From the NCBI GenBank assembly GCA_019637615.1, contig JAHBVJ010000017.1:121802-185801 (forward strand): a DNA stretch of 64,000 bases, given 5' to 3'. Every line of letters starts with the position of its first letter. The first letter of the stretch is position 1. This DNA is from Anaerolineae bacterium. GTDB taxonomy: Bacteria > Chloroflexota > Anaerolineae > Aggregatilineales > UBA2796. Positions 18,249 through 26,720 of this stretch are shown here, piece by piece. The notes under the pieces are model-generated. The model had not been told where the DNA came from and searched no databases. It worked only from the letters and a program-made list of their open reading frames with translations. Both the position numbers and the translations under genes were made by a program.

Positions 18249-18272
18249 GATTATCAACCATGTTGATAATCA
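18248..18272. promoter_or_regulatory. Perfect 25-bp palindrome, probable MarR operator
   Basis: Two perfect 11-bp arms (TGATTATCAAC and its complement) around CAT, 18 bp before the MarR start codon and touching the -10. Size and place fit autorepression by the MarR dimer. Confidence 0.75.
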
Positions 18273-18290
18273 TAGGGGTTGAGTAACTGA

Positions 18291-18794
18291 ATGGATGACA
18301 CTTGGTCTGTACAAAGACTTGCCGAAGAACTGCTGAGGTTATTCCCCAACATGGGGAGGCAGGTCTCGGCATTTTTGCGCGATTCAGGTGAAGAAGAAAC
18401 TACACTCATGCAGATTGGCGTGCTGCATCAGATCAAAAATCGTTCAATCACCGCCAGCGAACTGGCAAAGCAAAGACGGGTAAGTCTGCAATCTGCCAGT
18501 GTGCTGGTACAAGGGATGGTCGAGCGGGGACTGATTGTTCGCGTCCCTGACCCTACCGACCGGCGGCAGTTTCTACTGCAAGTGACGCCGGAGGGGTTTG
18601 CTAAGGCCGAAGCGACACGTCACCAGCTTGTGAATTACCTAACGGATCTCTTAGGAGATCTTACCGCGCAAGAAGTGGGAGCCGCGCAGCTATTTTTGCC
18701 AGCACTAACGCGTATTCTGGCAAAGCATTCGACCGCTGACCCCCAACAACAAGATATTCAACACGCACCGCGAGAGGAACAAACAATACCATGA
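18291..18794 (+). CDS. MarR family transcriptional regulator
   Basis: The 167-residue protein has a winged helix at about 45-115 (ITASELAKQRRVSLQSASVLVQGMVERGLIVRVPDPTDRRQFLLQVT), with the DPTDRR wing typical of MarR. A perfect palindrome overlaps its promoter. Its stop overlaps the ABC transporter start (ATGA), so translation is coupled. It probably represses the operon until a small molecule, perhaps a transported drug, binds. Confidence 0.9.
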   Translation: MDDTWSVQRLAEELLRLFPNMGRQVSAFLRDSGEEETTLMQIGVLHQIKNRSITASELAKQRRVSLQSASVLVQGMVERGLIVRVPDPTDRRQFLLQVTPEGFAKAEATRHQLVNYLTDLLGDLTAQEVGAAQLFLPALTRILAKHSTADPQQQDIQHAPREEQTIP

Positions 18795-21034
18795 TGCGTA
18801 TCGCTCGGTATCTCAAACCGTTTACGCTATGGATGACGTTCGCCGTGATCTTGCTATTTACGCAAGCAATGGCTGACTTATCCTTACCAGATTATCTCTC
18901 CCGAATCGTCAATAACGGGTTGCAACAGGGGGGTGTCGAAAGTCCGGTGCCCGCCGCCATCCGCAGCAGCGAGATGGATAAATTGACGCTGTTTATGAGC
19001 GACACAGACAAGACCACGGTGCTCGGTCAGTATACGCTCGTAGATAAGAATTCAGCGGACTACAACACCTATGTCGGCACCTATCCCGTGCTCGCCAACG
19101 AGCCAATTTACGTGCTGAATACGATCACCGATGACCAGAAGCAAGCCATCGAACCGATTATGGCGAAATCGCTGCTGGCGGTGTCAGGCATCGAGCAAGC
19201 GATGGCTGATCCGGCGAAAGCGGCGGAACTGGGCGCGCAAGGCGGCTTCGACCTGTCCAATCTGCCCGCTGGCGTGGACGTGTTCACGCTCATCAAGATG
19301 CTGCCCGCGCAGATGCGCAGCTCGATCCTAGAGAGCATGAACAAGCGTTTCTCCGCGATGGGCGACAGCATGATTAATCAGGCAGCTATCGCGGCGGTCA
19401 AGACGGAATATACCGCGCTCGGCATGGATACGGAATCGTTGCAAAACAACTACGTGATCCGCACCGGTGGGAGCATGTTGGCGATTTCGCTGCTCTCCGG
19501 CATCTGCACGATCGTGGTGGGCTTTATCTCGGCAAAGGTCGCGGCTGGCGTAGCGCGCGATTTGCGGCGCGGCATCTTCACCAAAGTCGAGACGTTCTCC
19601 AACACAGAATTTGATAAGTTCACCGTGTCGTCCCTGATCACGCGCTCCACCAATGACGTGACGCAGCTTCAAATGCTGACCATGATCATGATCCGCATGG
19701 TGATCTACGCGCCGATTCTGGCGGTGGGCGGCATCATCAAGGCCGTCAACACCGATGCTTCGATGTGGTGGACGATTGCGGTGGCAGTGGGAGCGCTGTT
19801 AGGCTTCATCATCGCGACCTTCTCGATTGCGCTGCCAAAGTTCAAGATCATCCAGAAATTGGTTGACCGCCTGAACCTCGTGACCCGCGAGAACCTCTCC
19901 GGCATGATGGTCATCCGCGCCTTCAATACGCAGAATTTTGAAGAAAAGCGCTTCGATAAGGCTAACCGTGACCTGACCGACACGAACTTGTTCGTCGGGC
20001 GCGTGCTGGCGTTGATGATGCCCTTCATGATGCTGGTGATGAACGGCGTGACGGTGCTGATCATCTGGGTTGGCGCGCATCAGGTAGCCGAATCGCAAAT
20101 GCAGATCGGCAGCATGATCGCCTTCATGCAGTACGCCATTCAGATCGTGATGGCCTTCCTGTTCATTTCGTTCATGTTCATCATCCTGCCGCGTGCGTCG
20201 GTCTCGGCGGAACGTATCGCAGACGTGTTGGAGATGGAACCCGCCATCGAAGACCCCAAGCAGTCGAAGACCTTCCCGATGCCGTTCAAGGGCACGGTGG
20301 AATTCCGCAACGTGAATTTCCGCTATCCCGGCGCGGAAGAAGATGTGCTGCACGATCTCAACTTCACGGCGCGCCCCGGTCAGACGACGGCCTTCATCGG
20401 CTCGACTGGCTCCGGCAAATCCACGTTGATCAACCTTGTCCCGCGCTTTTATGACGTGACGGGCGGCGCGATCCTGATCGACGGGATCGACATCCGCGAG
20501 ATCAGCCAGCACGACCTGCGCGATAAGATCGGGTACATCCCCCAGAAGGGCAACCTGTTCTCCGGCACCATCGACAGCAATCTGCGCTACGCCAAAGACG
20601 ACGCCAGCGCGGCAGAACTGACCTTGGCGACGGATATCGCACAGGCGACGAACTTCATCAACGAGAAACCGGAAAAATTGGAATCGGAGATTTCGCAAGG
20701 CGGGACGAACGTATCCGGCGGTCAGCGTCAGCGGCTCTCGATTGCCCGCGCGCTGGCCAAGAAACCGCCCATCTACATCTTTGACGACAGCTTCTCGGCG
20801 TTGGACTTCAAAACCGACGTGGCGCTGCGCAAAGCGTTGAAAGATAACACCGGCGACAGCACGTTGCTGATTGTGGCACAGCGTATTTCGACCATCAAAA
20901 CTGCCGATCAGATCGTCGTCTTGGACGAAGGCAGGATTGTGGGCATCGGCACACACGAACAATTAATGGAAACCTGCGAAACATACCGCGAAATCGCGCT
21001 GTCGCAGCTCAGTATCGAGGAGTTGGCATCATGA
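18791..21034 (+). CDS. ABC exporter subunit with large extracytoplasmic insertion and degenerate Walker B
   Basis: The 747-residue half-transporter has a first membrane segment at about 11-35, then some 190 hydrophilic residues before the second segment near 228, far longer than a usual first loop. BmrCD-type heterodimers also carry an extracellular domain there. The NBD has Walker A GSTGSGKST and signature VSGGQRQR, but Walker B reads IYIFDDSFSALD with Asp where the catalytic Glu normally sits. With the partner at 21031 (ATGA overlap) this gives one degenerate and one consensus ATP site. Probable multidrug or lipid export under MarR control. Confidence 0.9.
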   Translation: MMRIARYLKPFTLWMTFAVILLFTQAMADLSLPDYLSRIVNNGLQQGGVESPVPAAIRSSEMDKLTLFMSDTDKTTVLGQYTLVDKNSADYNTYVGTYPVLANEPIYVLNTITDDQKQAIEPIMAKSLLAVSGIEQAMADPAKAAELGAQGGFDLSNLPAGVDVFTLIKMLPAQMRSSILESMNKRFSAMGDSMINQAAIAAVKTEYTALGMDTESLQNNYVIRTGGSMLAISLLSGICTIVVGFISAKVAAGVARDLRRGIFTKVETFSNTEFDKFTVSSLITRSTNDVTQLQMLTMIMIRMVIYAPILAVGGIIKAVNTDASMWWTIAVAVGALLGFIIATFSIALPKFKIIQKLVDRLNLVTRENLSGMMVIRAFNTQNFEEKRFDKANRDLTDTNLFVGRVLALMMPFMMLVMNGVTVLIIWVGAHQVAESQMQIGSMIAFMQYAIQIVMAFLFISFMFIILPRASVSAERIADVLEMEPAIEDPKQSKTFPMPFKGTVEFRNVNFRYPGAEEDVLHDLNFTARPGQTTAFIGSTGSGKSTLINLVPRFYDVTGGAILIDGIDIREISQHDLRDKIGYIPQKGNLFSGTIDSNLRYAKDDASAAELTLATDIAQATNFINEKPEKLESEISQGGTNVSGGQRQRLSIARALAKKPPIYIFDDSFSALDFKTDVALRKALKDNTGDSTLLIVAQRISTIKTADQIVVLDEGRIVGIGTHEQLMETCETYREIALSQLSIEELAS

Positions 21035-22881
21035 TGATGGGTGGACGACCGGGCGCAGGCCCCGGTAGGGGCATTCAACAGCACGCGCCGGGAGCGCGCG
21101 ATTTTCGGGGTACGATGAAGCGATTGCTGGCATATCTGAAGGCTTACCGCCTATCGATCATCATCGTGCTGATCTTTGCAATTGCTTCGACCATCTTTTC
21201 CATCGTCGGGCCGAAGATCCTCGGTCAGGCGACGACCAAGCTGTTCGAAGGCGTAGTAGCGCAGATCTCTGGTTCCGGCACGGGAATCGACTTCGAGTAC
21301 ATCGGCAACATCATTCTGCTGCTGGTTGTGCTGTATCTGATCTCCGCCGTGTTCAGCTACGTTCAGGGCTGGATCATGACGGGCGTGTCGGCGCAGGTAA
21401 CGTATCGCTTCCGCAAGGACATCGCGGAGAAGATTAACCGGATGCCGCTGAAGTACTTCGACGGCACCAATCACGGTGAAGTGCTCTCGCGCATCACCAA
21501 CGACGTAGATACGGTCAGCCAGACGCTGAACCAGAGCTTGTCGCAGATCGTGACCTCGGTGACGATGCTGATCGGTGTGTTCATCATGATGCTGTCGATC
21601 AGTTGGGTGATGACGCTGGTGGCGCTGGTCATGATCCCGGTCTCGTTCGGCATCATCGCACTGGTGATCAGCAAATCGCAGCACTACTTCAAGGAGCAGC
21701 AAGATTACCTCGGTCACGTCAACGGACACATCGAGGAAATGTACAGCGGTCACAGCGTGGTCAAAGCCTTCAACGGCGAGCAGAAAAGCGTCGAAAAGTT
21801 CGATGAGTACAACTTGACGCTGTACAACACCGCGTGGAAGTCGCAGTTCCTGTCCGGCTTGCTGATGCCGATCCTGACCTTCGTGGGCAACCTGAACTAC
21901 GTGGCAGTGTCGATCCTCGGTGGGTATCTGGCGATTCGCGGCAGCATCACGATTGGCGATATTCAGGCGTTCATCCAGTATGTGCGCTCGTTCACGCAGC
22001 CAATCGCGCAGATCGCGAATATCTCGAATATCCTCCAGCAGACCGCCGCCGCTGCTGAACGCGTCTTCGAGTTCATGGACGAGGCCGAAGAAGTGCCCGA
22101 AACCAAGACTCCGATCACGCTCCCGAAGGTGGAAGGCAGTGTCGAGTTCGATCATGTCCACTTCGGGTACAACCCCGATAAGATCATCATCAACGATTTC
22201 TCTGCGAAGGTTAAACCCGGTCAGAAGATCGCCATCGTGGGGCCAACGGGTGCTGGCAAGACGACGATGGTCAAGTTGCTGATGCGCTTCTACGATGTCA
22301 ACAGCGGCGCGATCCTCGTGGATGGTCACGACATCCGTGAGTTCACGCGGGAAGAACTGCGCTCGATGTTCGGCATGGTGCTGCAAGACGCGTGGCTGTA
22401 CAACAACTCCATCATGGAGAATATCCGCTACGGTCGGTTGGACGCGACGGACGAGGACGTGATCGAAGCCGCCAAGGCCGCGCACGTCGATCACTTCATC
22501 CGCACGCTGCCCGATGGCTATAGCATGGTGCTGGACGAGGAAGCAGGCAATGTCTCGCAAGGGCAAAAGCAGCTTCTGACGATTGCACGCGCCATCCTTG
22601 CCGATCCGAAAATCCTGATCTTGGACGAAGCCACCAGTTCAGTGGATACGCGCACCGAGGTCTTGATCCAGAAGGCGATGGACAACCTGATGCAGAACCG
22701 CACCAGCTTCATCATCGCGCACCGTCTCTCCACCATCCGCAACGCCGACCTGATCCTCGTGATGCGTGACGGCGACATTGTGGAACAGGGCAACCATCTG
22801 GAACTGCTGGCGAAGGGCGGCTTCTATGCTGACCTGTACAACAGCCAGTTCGAGAATGTCGCTGTCGGTGATGTGGCGTAA
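21031..22881 (+). CDS. ABC exporter subunit, partner with catalytic Glu
   Basis: 616 residues, six membrane segments and an NBD with Walker A GPTGAGKTT, signature VSQGQKQL (second position Gln rather than Gly) and Walker B LILDEATSSVD with the catalytic Glu. Its weakened signature would face the Asp-type Walker B of the first subunit, so both defects fall in the same ATP site, as in TM287/288-like heterodimers. The N-terminal 25 residues are Gly/Pro-rich (GGRPGAGPGRG). The gene ends ahead of a strong terminator. Confidence 0.9.
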   Translation: MMMGGRPGAGPGRGIQQHAPGARDFRGTMKRLLAYLKAYRLSIIIVLIFAIASTIFSIVGPKILGQATTKLFEGVVAQISGSGTGIDFEYIGNIILLLVVLYLISAVFSYVQGWIMTGVSAQVTYRFRKDIAEKINRMPLKYFDGTNHGEVLSRITNDVDTVSQTLNQSLSQIVTSVTMLIGVFIMMLSISWVMTLVALVMIPVSFGIIALVISKSQHYFKEQQDYLGHVNGHIEEMYSGHSVVKAFNGEQKSVEKFDEYNLTLYNTAWKSQFLSGLLMPILTFVGNLNYVAVSILGGYLAIRGSITIGDIQAFIQYVRSFTQPIAQIANISNILQQTAAAAERVFEFMDEAEEVPETKTPITLPKVEGSVEFDHVHFGYNPDKIIINDFSAKVKPGQKIAIVGPTGAGKTTMVKLLMRFYDVNSGAILVDGHDIREFTREELRSMFGMVLQDAWLYNNSIMENIRYGRLDATDEDVIEAAKAAHVDHFIRTLPDGYSMVLDEEAGNVSQGQKQLLTIARAILADPKILILDEATSSVDTRTEVLIQKAMDNLMQNRTSFIIAHRLSTIRNADLILVMRDGDIVEQGNHLELLAKGGFYADLYNSQFENVAVGDVA

Positions 22882-22913
22882 CGCCTAACCCGCGTTTATC
22901 CGCTTGAATCAGG

Positions 22914-22957
22914 AGATCATTTGCTTGCGTATAGTGCAGGCAAATGATCTTTTAATT
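22914..22957 (+). terminator. Strong terminator after the marR-ABC-ABC operon
   Basis: Stem AGATCATTTGCTTGC / GCAGGCAAATGATCT, 15 pairs with one wobble, 7-nt loop, then TTTAATTT. In reverse it may also serve the convergent DtxR gene. Confidence 0.85.
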
Positions 22958-22985
22958 TCCGGTTGAAGTCGCGATCTGGGAAAAG

Positions 22986-23717
22986 CTATTTGCTCTTGGT
23001 CGCCGTGACCAGCACTTTGCGGGCGATCTGGCTGCTGATGGTCTTATTCTTGGCGTGGTCGCTGCCGATGGTCAGGCTGACGGTATCTTCCAGCGGCGCG
23101 CGTTCAGTGAGCGTGATCGTCATCCCCGGCGTCAGGCCGAGGTCGGAAAAATAGCGCAGCACTTCCGGCGATTGGTCAGTGATCCGGCTGATTTCGGCGC
23201 GCTGCCCGACCTTGAGTTCGGATAGCAAACTCCAATCGGTATCCGGCAAGGTGCCATCCAGTGCGGGGATCGGATCGCCGTGCGGGTCGATCACCGGATT
23301 GCCGAGCGCCTGCGCGATGCGCGACTCAAGCTGCTCCGAGATGTGGTGTTCGAGCTTATCGGCTTCCTTATGCACCTCGTCCCACGAATAGCCGAGCGCT
23401 TCGGACAGGTACAGTTCCAGCAAGCGATGATGGCGGATGACTTCCAGCGCGATCTGCTTGCCAAGCGGGGTCAGCGTGACGCCCTTATAGCGCGTGTAAT
23501 CGAGCAGCGGCGGGATGCCCGTCGTACTGGACAGCCGCTTGAGCATATCCGTGACCGAGGCGGCGGTGATGTTCAATGCTTGTGCCAGCAGCGTCGTCGG
23601 GACGGGCGTGATCTGGCGTTCCAAGTCATATACCGCCTTCAAGAAATCTTCGACAGACTCTGTGCGGATGTCGTGGAGGTGTTTCTCAGTTTCGGCATCG
23701 CGGGTCTCAGACATCAT
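22986..23717 (-). CDS. DtxR/MntR family metal-dependent regulator
   Basis: 243 residues from ATG 23717 (TTG at 23720 and ATG at 23714 are alternatives). N-terminal winged helix at about 20-85 (SVEDFLKAVYDLE; TTLLAQALNITAASVTDMLKRL), a dimerisation and metal region (GVTLTPLGKQIALEVIRHHRLLELYL; EADKLEHHISEQLESRIAQAL, with His and Glu at family positions), and a C-terminal FeoA/SH3-like domain at about 165-235. Such proteins repress iron or manganese uptake when metal is bound. The gene ends the minus-strand cluster headed by the PLC-like protein and PKS, 18 bp after the PKS stop, which is odd company. Confidence 0.88.
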   Translation of the reverse strand: MMSETRDAETEKHLHDIRTESVEDFLKAVYDLERQITPVPTTLLAQALNITAASVTDMLKRLSSTTGIPPLLDYTRYKGVTLTPLGKQIALEVIRHHRLLELYLSEALGYSWDEVHKEADKLEHHISEQLESRIAQALGNPVIDPHGDPIPALDGTLPDTDWSLLSELKVGQRAEISRITDQSPEVLRYFSDLGLTPGMTITLTERAPLEDTVSLTIGSDHAKNKTISSQIARKVLVTATKSK

Positions 23718-23735
23718 CAAGCTATTTATCTCGCT

Positions 23736-24791
23736 CTAAAATCGGATAAGCAACTGCTCGGCGCTAAAGCCGGGGCCAAGCGCAGTCATTAACCCCAACG
23801 CGCCGGACTGCGGATCATTATTCTTCAATATATAGTCTAACACGAAAAGCACCGTAGATGAACTCATATTCCCATAGCAGCGCAAGACCTGACGCGAGGC
23901 AGCGAGATCGCCGTTAGGCAGTTCCAGCGCCCGTTCCAGCGCGTCCAGCACCTTCGAGCCGCCCGGATGGAAGATGTGATGGCTGATGTCGGTTACGCTC
24001 AAGCCGTGCTTGCCGAGGAAGCAGTCCACCTCCGGACGAAACAAATCGGCGGCGTAGCGGGGAATCTCGACGCCAAATAAAACCTCTAATCCAGTATTAA
24101 CCACATTCCAGCCCATCATCGCCAGCGTATCAGGCCACAGCGTGCTCATGCTGTCGATGATTTCCGGCCCCGTCGCTGGCATCTCATCGCCCGCAAGGAC
24201 GACTGCCGCCGCGCCGTCCGCGAACAAGGCAGTAGCGATGAAATTCTTCTTCGAGTGATCCTCCGTCAAGAAGGTCAAACTGCTCGTCTCGACCGTCGCC
24301 AGCACGGTAATCGAGTGCGGATAGGCGCGCGCCATCTCCGCCGCCCTTGCCAACCCTGCTACGCCGCCCGCACAGCCCAAGCCCCAGATCGGCGTCCGCC
24401 GCACATTGGATCGCATCTTGAGCGTGTTCATTACGCGCGCATCGAGGCTCGGCGTGGCGATCCCGCTGCTGCTGACCACGATCAGGTTATCGATCTGCTG
24501 CGGCGTCAGGTTAGCTTTGTCCAGCGCGCCCTGAATCGCCCGACCTAGCAGCGCGACGGCTTCACGCAGATAAACTTCGTTGCGCGCCTTGAGGGTCGGT
24601 ATCGCGCTGTGCCACCATTCCTCGGAGACGACGAAATAGCGCGTATCGATGTCGGCGTGGTCGAACACGCTCGCCATGCGGTCAACGTGTGGCATGAAGT
24701 CCCGAAAATAATCAGTCGCCATCTTTTTGACGGCGGATTGCGACATCTGGTAGGGCGGAACGGCAGTAGCGAGACCAATCACACGCGCCAT
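23736..24791 (-). CDS. Type III polyketide synthase (chalcone/stilbene synthase family)
   Basis: 351 residues from ATG 24791, chosen because GAGGT lies eight bases before it; the frame itself is open to 24848. The thiolase fold shows the Cys-His-Asn triad: Cys140 in WGLGCAGG, His in HIFHPGGSKVLDAL and Asn in CYGNMSSSTVLFVL. It would extend an acyl-CoA starter with malonyl-CoA to an alkylresorcinol, alkylpyrone or similar. It follows a membrane-protein gene and a PLC-like gene on the same strand. Bacterial type III PKS operons often carry a membrane methyltransferase; the neighbour here does not look like one. Confidence 0.9.
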   Translation of the reverse strand: MARVIGLATAVPPYQMSQSAVKKMATDYFRDFMPHVDRMASVFDHADIDTRYFVVSEEWWHSAIPTLKARNEVYLREAVALLGRAIQGALDKANLTPQQIDNLIVVSSSGIATPSLDARVMNTLKMRSNVRRTPIWGLGCAGGVAGLARAAEMARAYPHSITVLATVETSSLTFLTEDHSKKNFIATALFADGAAAVVLAGDEMPATGPEIIDSMSTLWPDTLAMMGWNVVNTGLEVLFGVEIPRYAADLFRPEVDCFLGKHGLSVTDISHHIFHPGGSKVLDALERALELPNGDLAASRQVLRCYGNMSSSTVLFVLDYILKNNDPQSGALGLMTALGPGFSAEQLLIRF

Positions 24792-24805
24792 GCAAATTAC
24801 CTCGA

Positions 24806-25285
24806 CTATTCCTTGAGAACGCGGCTGCCTAACCACGTGATGCCCCACAGCACCACCAGCAGATAAGCTACCAGCGTCAAGAGTTCTCCACGTTCAATGT
24901 GAGCCGGAAGCGTCAGCGCTGCCAACAGCATGATCGGGGCGCTGATGCCCGTGACGAGGATTGTCGCACGAACGAGTGCCCGACGGCTACCGATCACATA
25001 TGCGGCGGCGAAGGGCAGCGGAAGGTACAGCACCCAGTTGATGCCGTTGACGTAGCCCTGCACGAATTGGCGGGGTGTCAGCGCCAGCGCCGTCTCCGCG
25101 ATGGCGAGGTAAGTCGCGGTTACGGGCCACCGCCGCGCCGCCCACAGGTAAACGGGCACCGCCAGCAGATCGAGCACAGAGACGATCAACGGAATCGTGC
25201 GCCGGAACGTGATCAGCATGATCACGAATACCACCGCCGCGAGGACAGCCTTGATGATCGCGATTTCTCGGATGCGCGTGGTCAT
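24806..25285 (-). CDS. Small integral membrane protein of the PKS cluster
   Basis: 159 residues, mostly hydrophobic, with about five membrane segments (9-27, 32-50, 55-72, 80-100, 105-127, 135-153 are candidates). I recognise no family. No methyltransferase, UbiA or prenyl motif is visible. It overlaps the upstream PLC-like gene by 4 bp and ends 14 bp before the PKS start, so all three are co-transcribed. It may help handle or export the lipid product. Confidence 0.65.
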   Translation of the reverse strand: MTTRIREIAIIKAVLAAVVFVIMLITFRRTIPLIVSVLDLLAVPVYLWAARRWPVTATYLAIAETALALTPRQFVQGYVNGINWVLYLPLPFAAAYVIGSRRALVRATILVTGISAPIMLLAALTLPAHIERGELLTLVAYLLVVLWGITWLGSRVLKE

Positions 25286-26049
25286 GGCAGCGGATCACCG
25301 ATGGGCGGTGGATACGGCGCACGGTCGGCAGCGGTCAGCAGCATGATCGATGATCCGTGATCAGCGGGTGCGCCGTGTTCGGAAATATGCTGATAGATGC
25401 TCATAATCGCCGCCACAGTTTCACCCACGTATCGATCCATCGTCGCCGCGTTGAGGTACGGATACGCGCGATCCAGCACACGGTCAGGATCGGGCTGCGC
25501 ATAAAAAGTGCGGATGTCGTTCAACTGCGAATGCAACGCCGACTCCACCAGAAACGGGAAATAACACGGCGGATTCGGCGCGGTCAGCAGCACGCGCTGG
25601 AACAGGCCGTGCGGATGGTCGCGCACATACTTGTGATCGAGATCGTACCAGTCGCGCTTGAAGTCCCACCACGCCGCGCCGCCTTTTTGATCAAATAGCC
25701 ACGCATAGGCTTCCTGATGCGTGCGCACCATGTGCAGCGCCCACAGATTATCCGCGATCAGGTGGAAAAAGTAGGCGAGTCCAAAACTGTACAACGCCAG
25801 ATCAGCGTCAGGATCGAGGGCAGCGACATAGCCACGATAAAAGTCCAGATCGCGGATTCGTCCCTCATCATCGCCTTTGTTGAGGAAATGTGTGATCGTT
25901 TTGGGCGGCTCAAAACGGTATTCAGGGCCGGGGACGGGCACACCCGAATCCGGCGCGAGGCTGCCAAGCGTGAAGCCGATTTCGTCCAGATCGGGAATCG
26001 CGGCTAACAATTGCTCTGCGATGCGTAAGTGACTGATCCATGTACCCAA
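25282..26049 (-). CDS. Zinc-dependent phospholipase C-like protein
   Basis: 255 residues, TTG start with GAGGAG seven bases before it. The N-terminus GTWISHLRIAEQLL and later FTLGSLAPDSGVP, THFLNK, YSFGLAYFFHLIADNLWALHM follow the zinc-dependent PLC family (PF00882-like), whose His/Asp residues bind zinc. No signal peptide, so it acts inside the cell, unlike secreted clostridial PLC. First gene of the PKS cluster; it may release or process a lipid head group or acyl donor. Confidence 0.75.
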   Translation of the reverse strand: MGTWISHLRIAEQLLAAIPDLDEIGFTLGSLAPDSGVPVPGPEYRFEPPKTITHFLNKGDDEGRIRDLDFYRGYVAALDPDADLALYSFGLAYFFHLIADNLWALHMVRTHQEAYAWLFDQKGGAAWWDFKRDWYDLDHKYVRDHPHGLFQRVLLTAPNPPCYFPFLVESALHSQLNDIRTFYAQPDPDRVLDRAYPYLNAATMDRYVGETVAAIMSIYQHISEHGAPADHGSSIMLLTAADRAPYPPPIGDPLP

Positions 26050-26141
26050 GTGCTGCTCCTCGTGTCCGCTGCCAGATTATAGCAAGCAGCCGCGTCTGAA
26101 TAAGAACGGTGGGAAGCGGGTGGGTTGTATACTCTGGATGA

Positions 26142-26173
26142 TTGCAAAATCTAGCTATTCCATGATAGAATAG
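26142..26173 (+). promoter_or_regulatory. Promoter and small palindrome before the PadR gene
   Basis: TTGCAA, 18-bp spacer, TAGAAT (26142-26171), giving a leader of only a few bases before the ATG at 26181. An inverted repeat CTATTC/GAATAG (26155-26173, 7-bp spacer) covers the -10 and may be the PadR operator. Confidence 0.5.
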
Positions 26174-26180
26174 GGTTAGT

Positions 26181-26720
26181 ATGGCACAATTGACACCAGA
26201 TGAGACCCTGCTCGGTTTGATCGCGGCACGGCCTCAACATGGGTATGACTTGCTCGACAGCTTCCGCGATCCAAACCAGCTCGGCAAGGTGTGGACATTA
26301 AGCACCAGCCAGCTTTACGCGGTCTTGAAGCGGTTAGAGCAGCAAGGGCTGACACAGGTTCGCGAGGTTGTAACAACCGATGCACCCGCGCGGACAGAAC
26401 ATACACTGACCGACGCCGGACGGGATCGACTCGCGGCGTGGCTTGACGAAGAACACCCTTCCGCCAGTGTGCGGCGGGTGCGGGTTGAGTTTTTGAGCCG
26501 TCTTTACGTGGCACGCTTGCTCAACCTGTCAACCATCGAGCTTATCCAGAGGCAAAAGCGGGTCTGCCGTGAGCGCCGCCATCACTTGATGATCGAACGT
26601 GGCGAGACGCAGCCCGGTGTGAGCTTTCTGGTCGTAGATTTAGAAATTGCGCAGTTAGACGCCATCCTACAGTGGATCGACCGCTGCGAAATAGTACCGA
26701 AAGAAGAAGGAGATCCTTAA
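26181..26720 (+). CDS. PadR family transcriptional regulator
   Basis: 179 residues with a PadR winged helix at 1-90 (LLGLIAARPQHGYDLLDSFRD; LSTSQLYAVLKRLEQQGLTQ; EHTLTDAGRDRLAAWL) and a C-terminal helical Vir_act-like dimerisation part. Its TAA shares a base with the ATG of the ModA-like gene, so the two are translationally coupled. PadR pairing with a ModA-type protein recurs in bacteria, hinting at control by molybdate or a metabolite. Confidence 0.88.
   Translation: MAQLTPDETLLGLIAARPQHGYDLLDSFRDPNQLGKVWTLSTSQLYAVLKRLEQQGLTQVREVVTTDAPARTEHTLTDAGRDRLAAWLDEEHPSASVRRVRVEFLSRLYVARLLNLSTIELIQRQKRVCRERRHHLMIERGETQPGVSFLVVDLEIAQLDAILQWIDRCEIVPKEEGDP

Noticed and set aside
22914..22957. Possible riboswitch or small RNA
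   Set aside because: It is a simple stem-loop with a U-rich tail after an operon, so a terminator explains it.
26050..26180. Molybdenum-cofactor riboswitch before the ModA-like gene
   Set aside because: The leader is too short and shows no multi-stem structure; only a promoter and small palindrome are visible.
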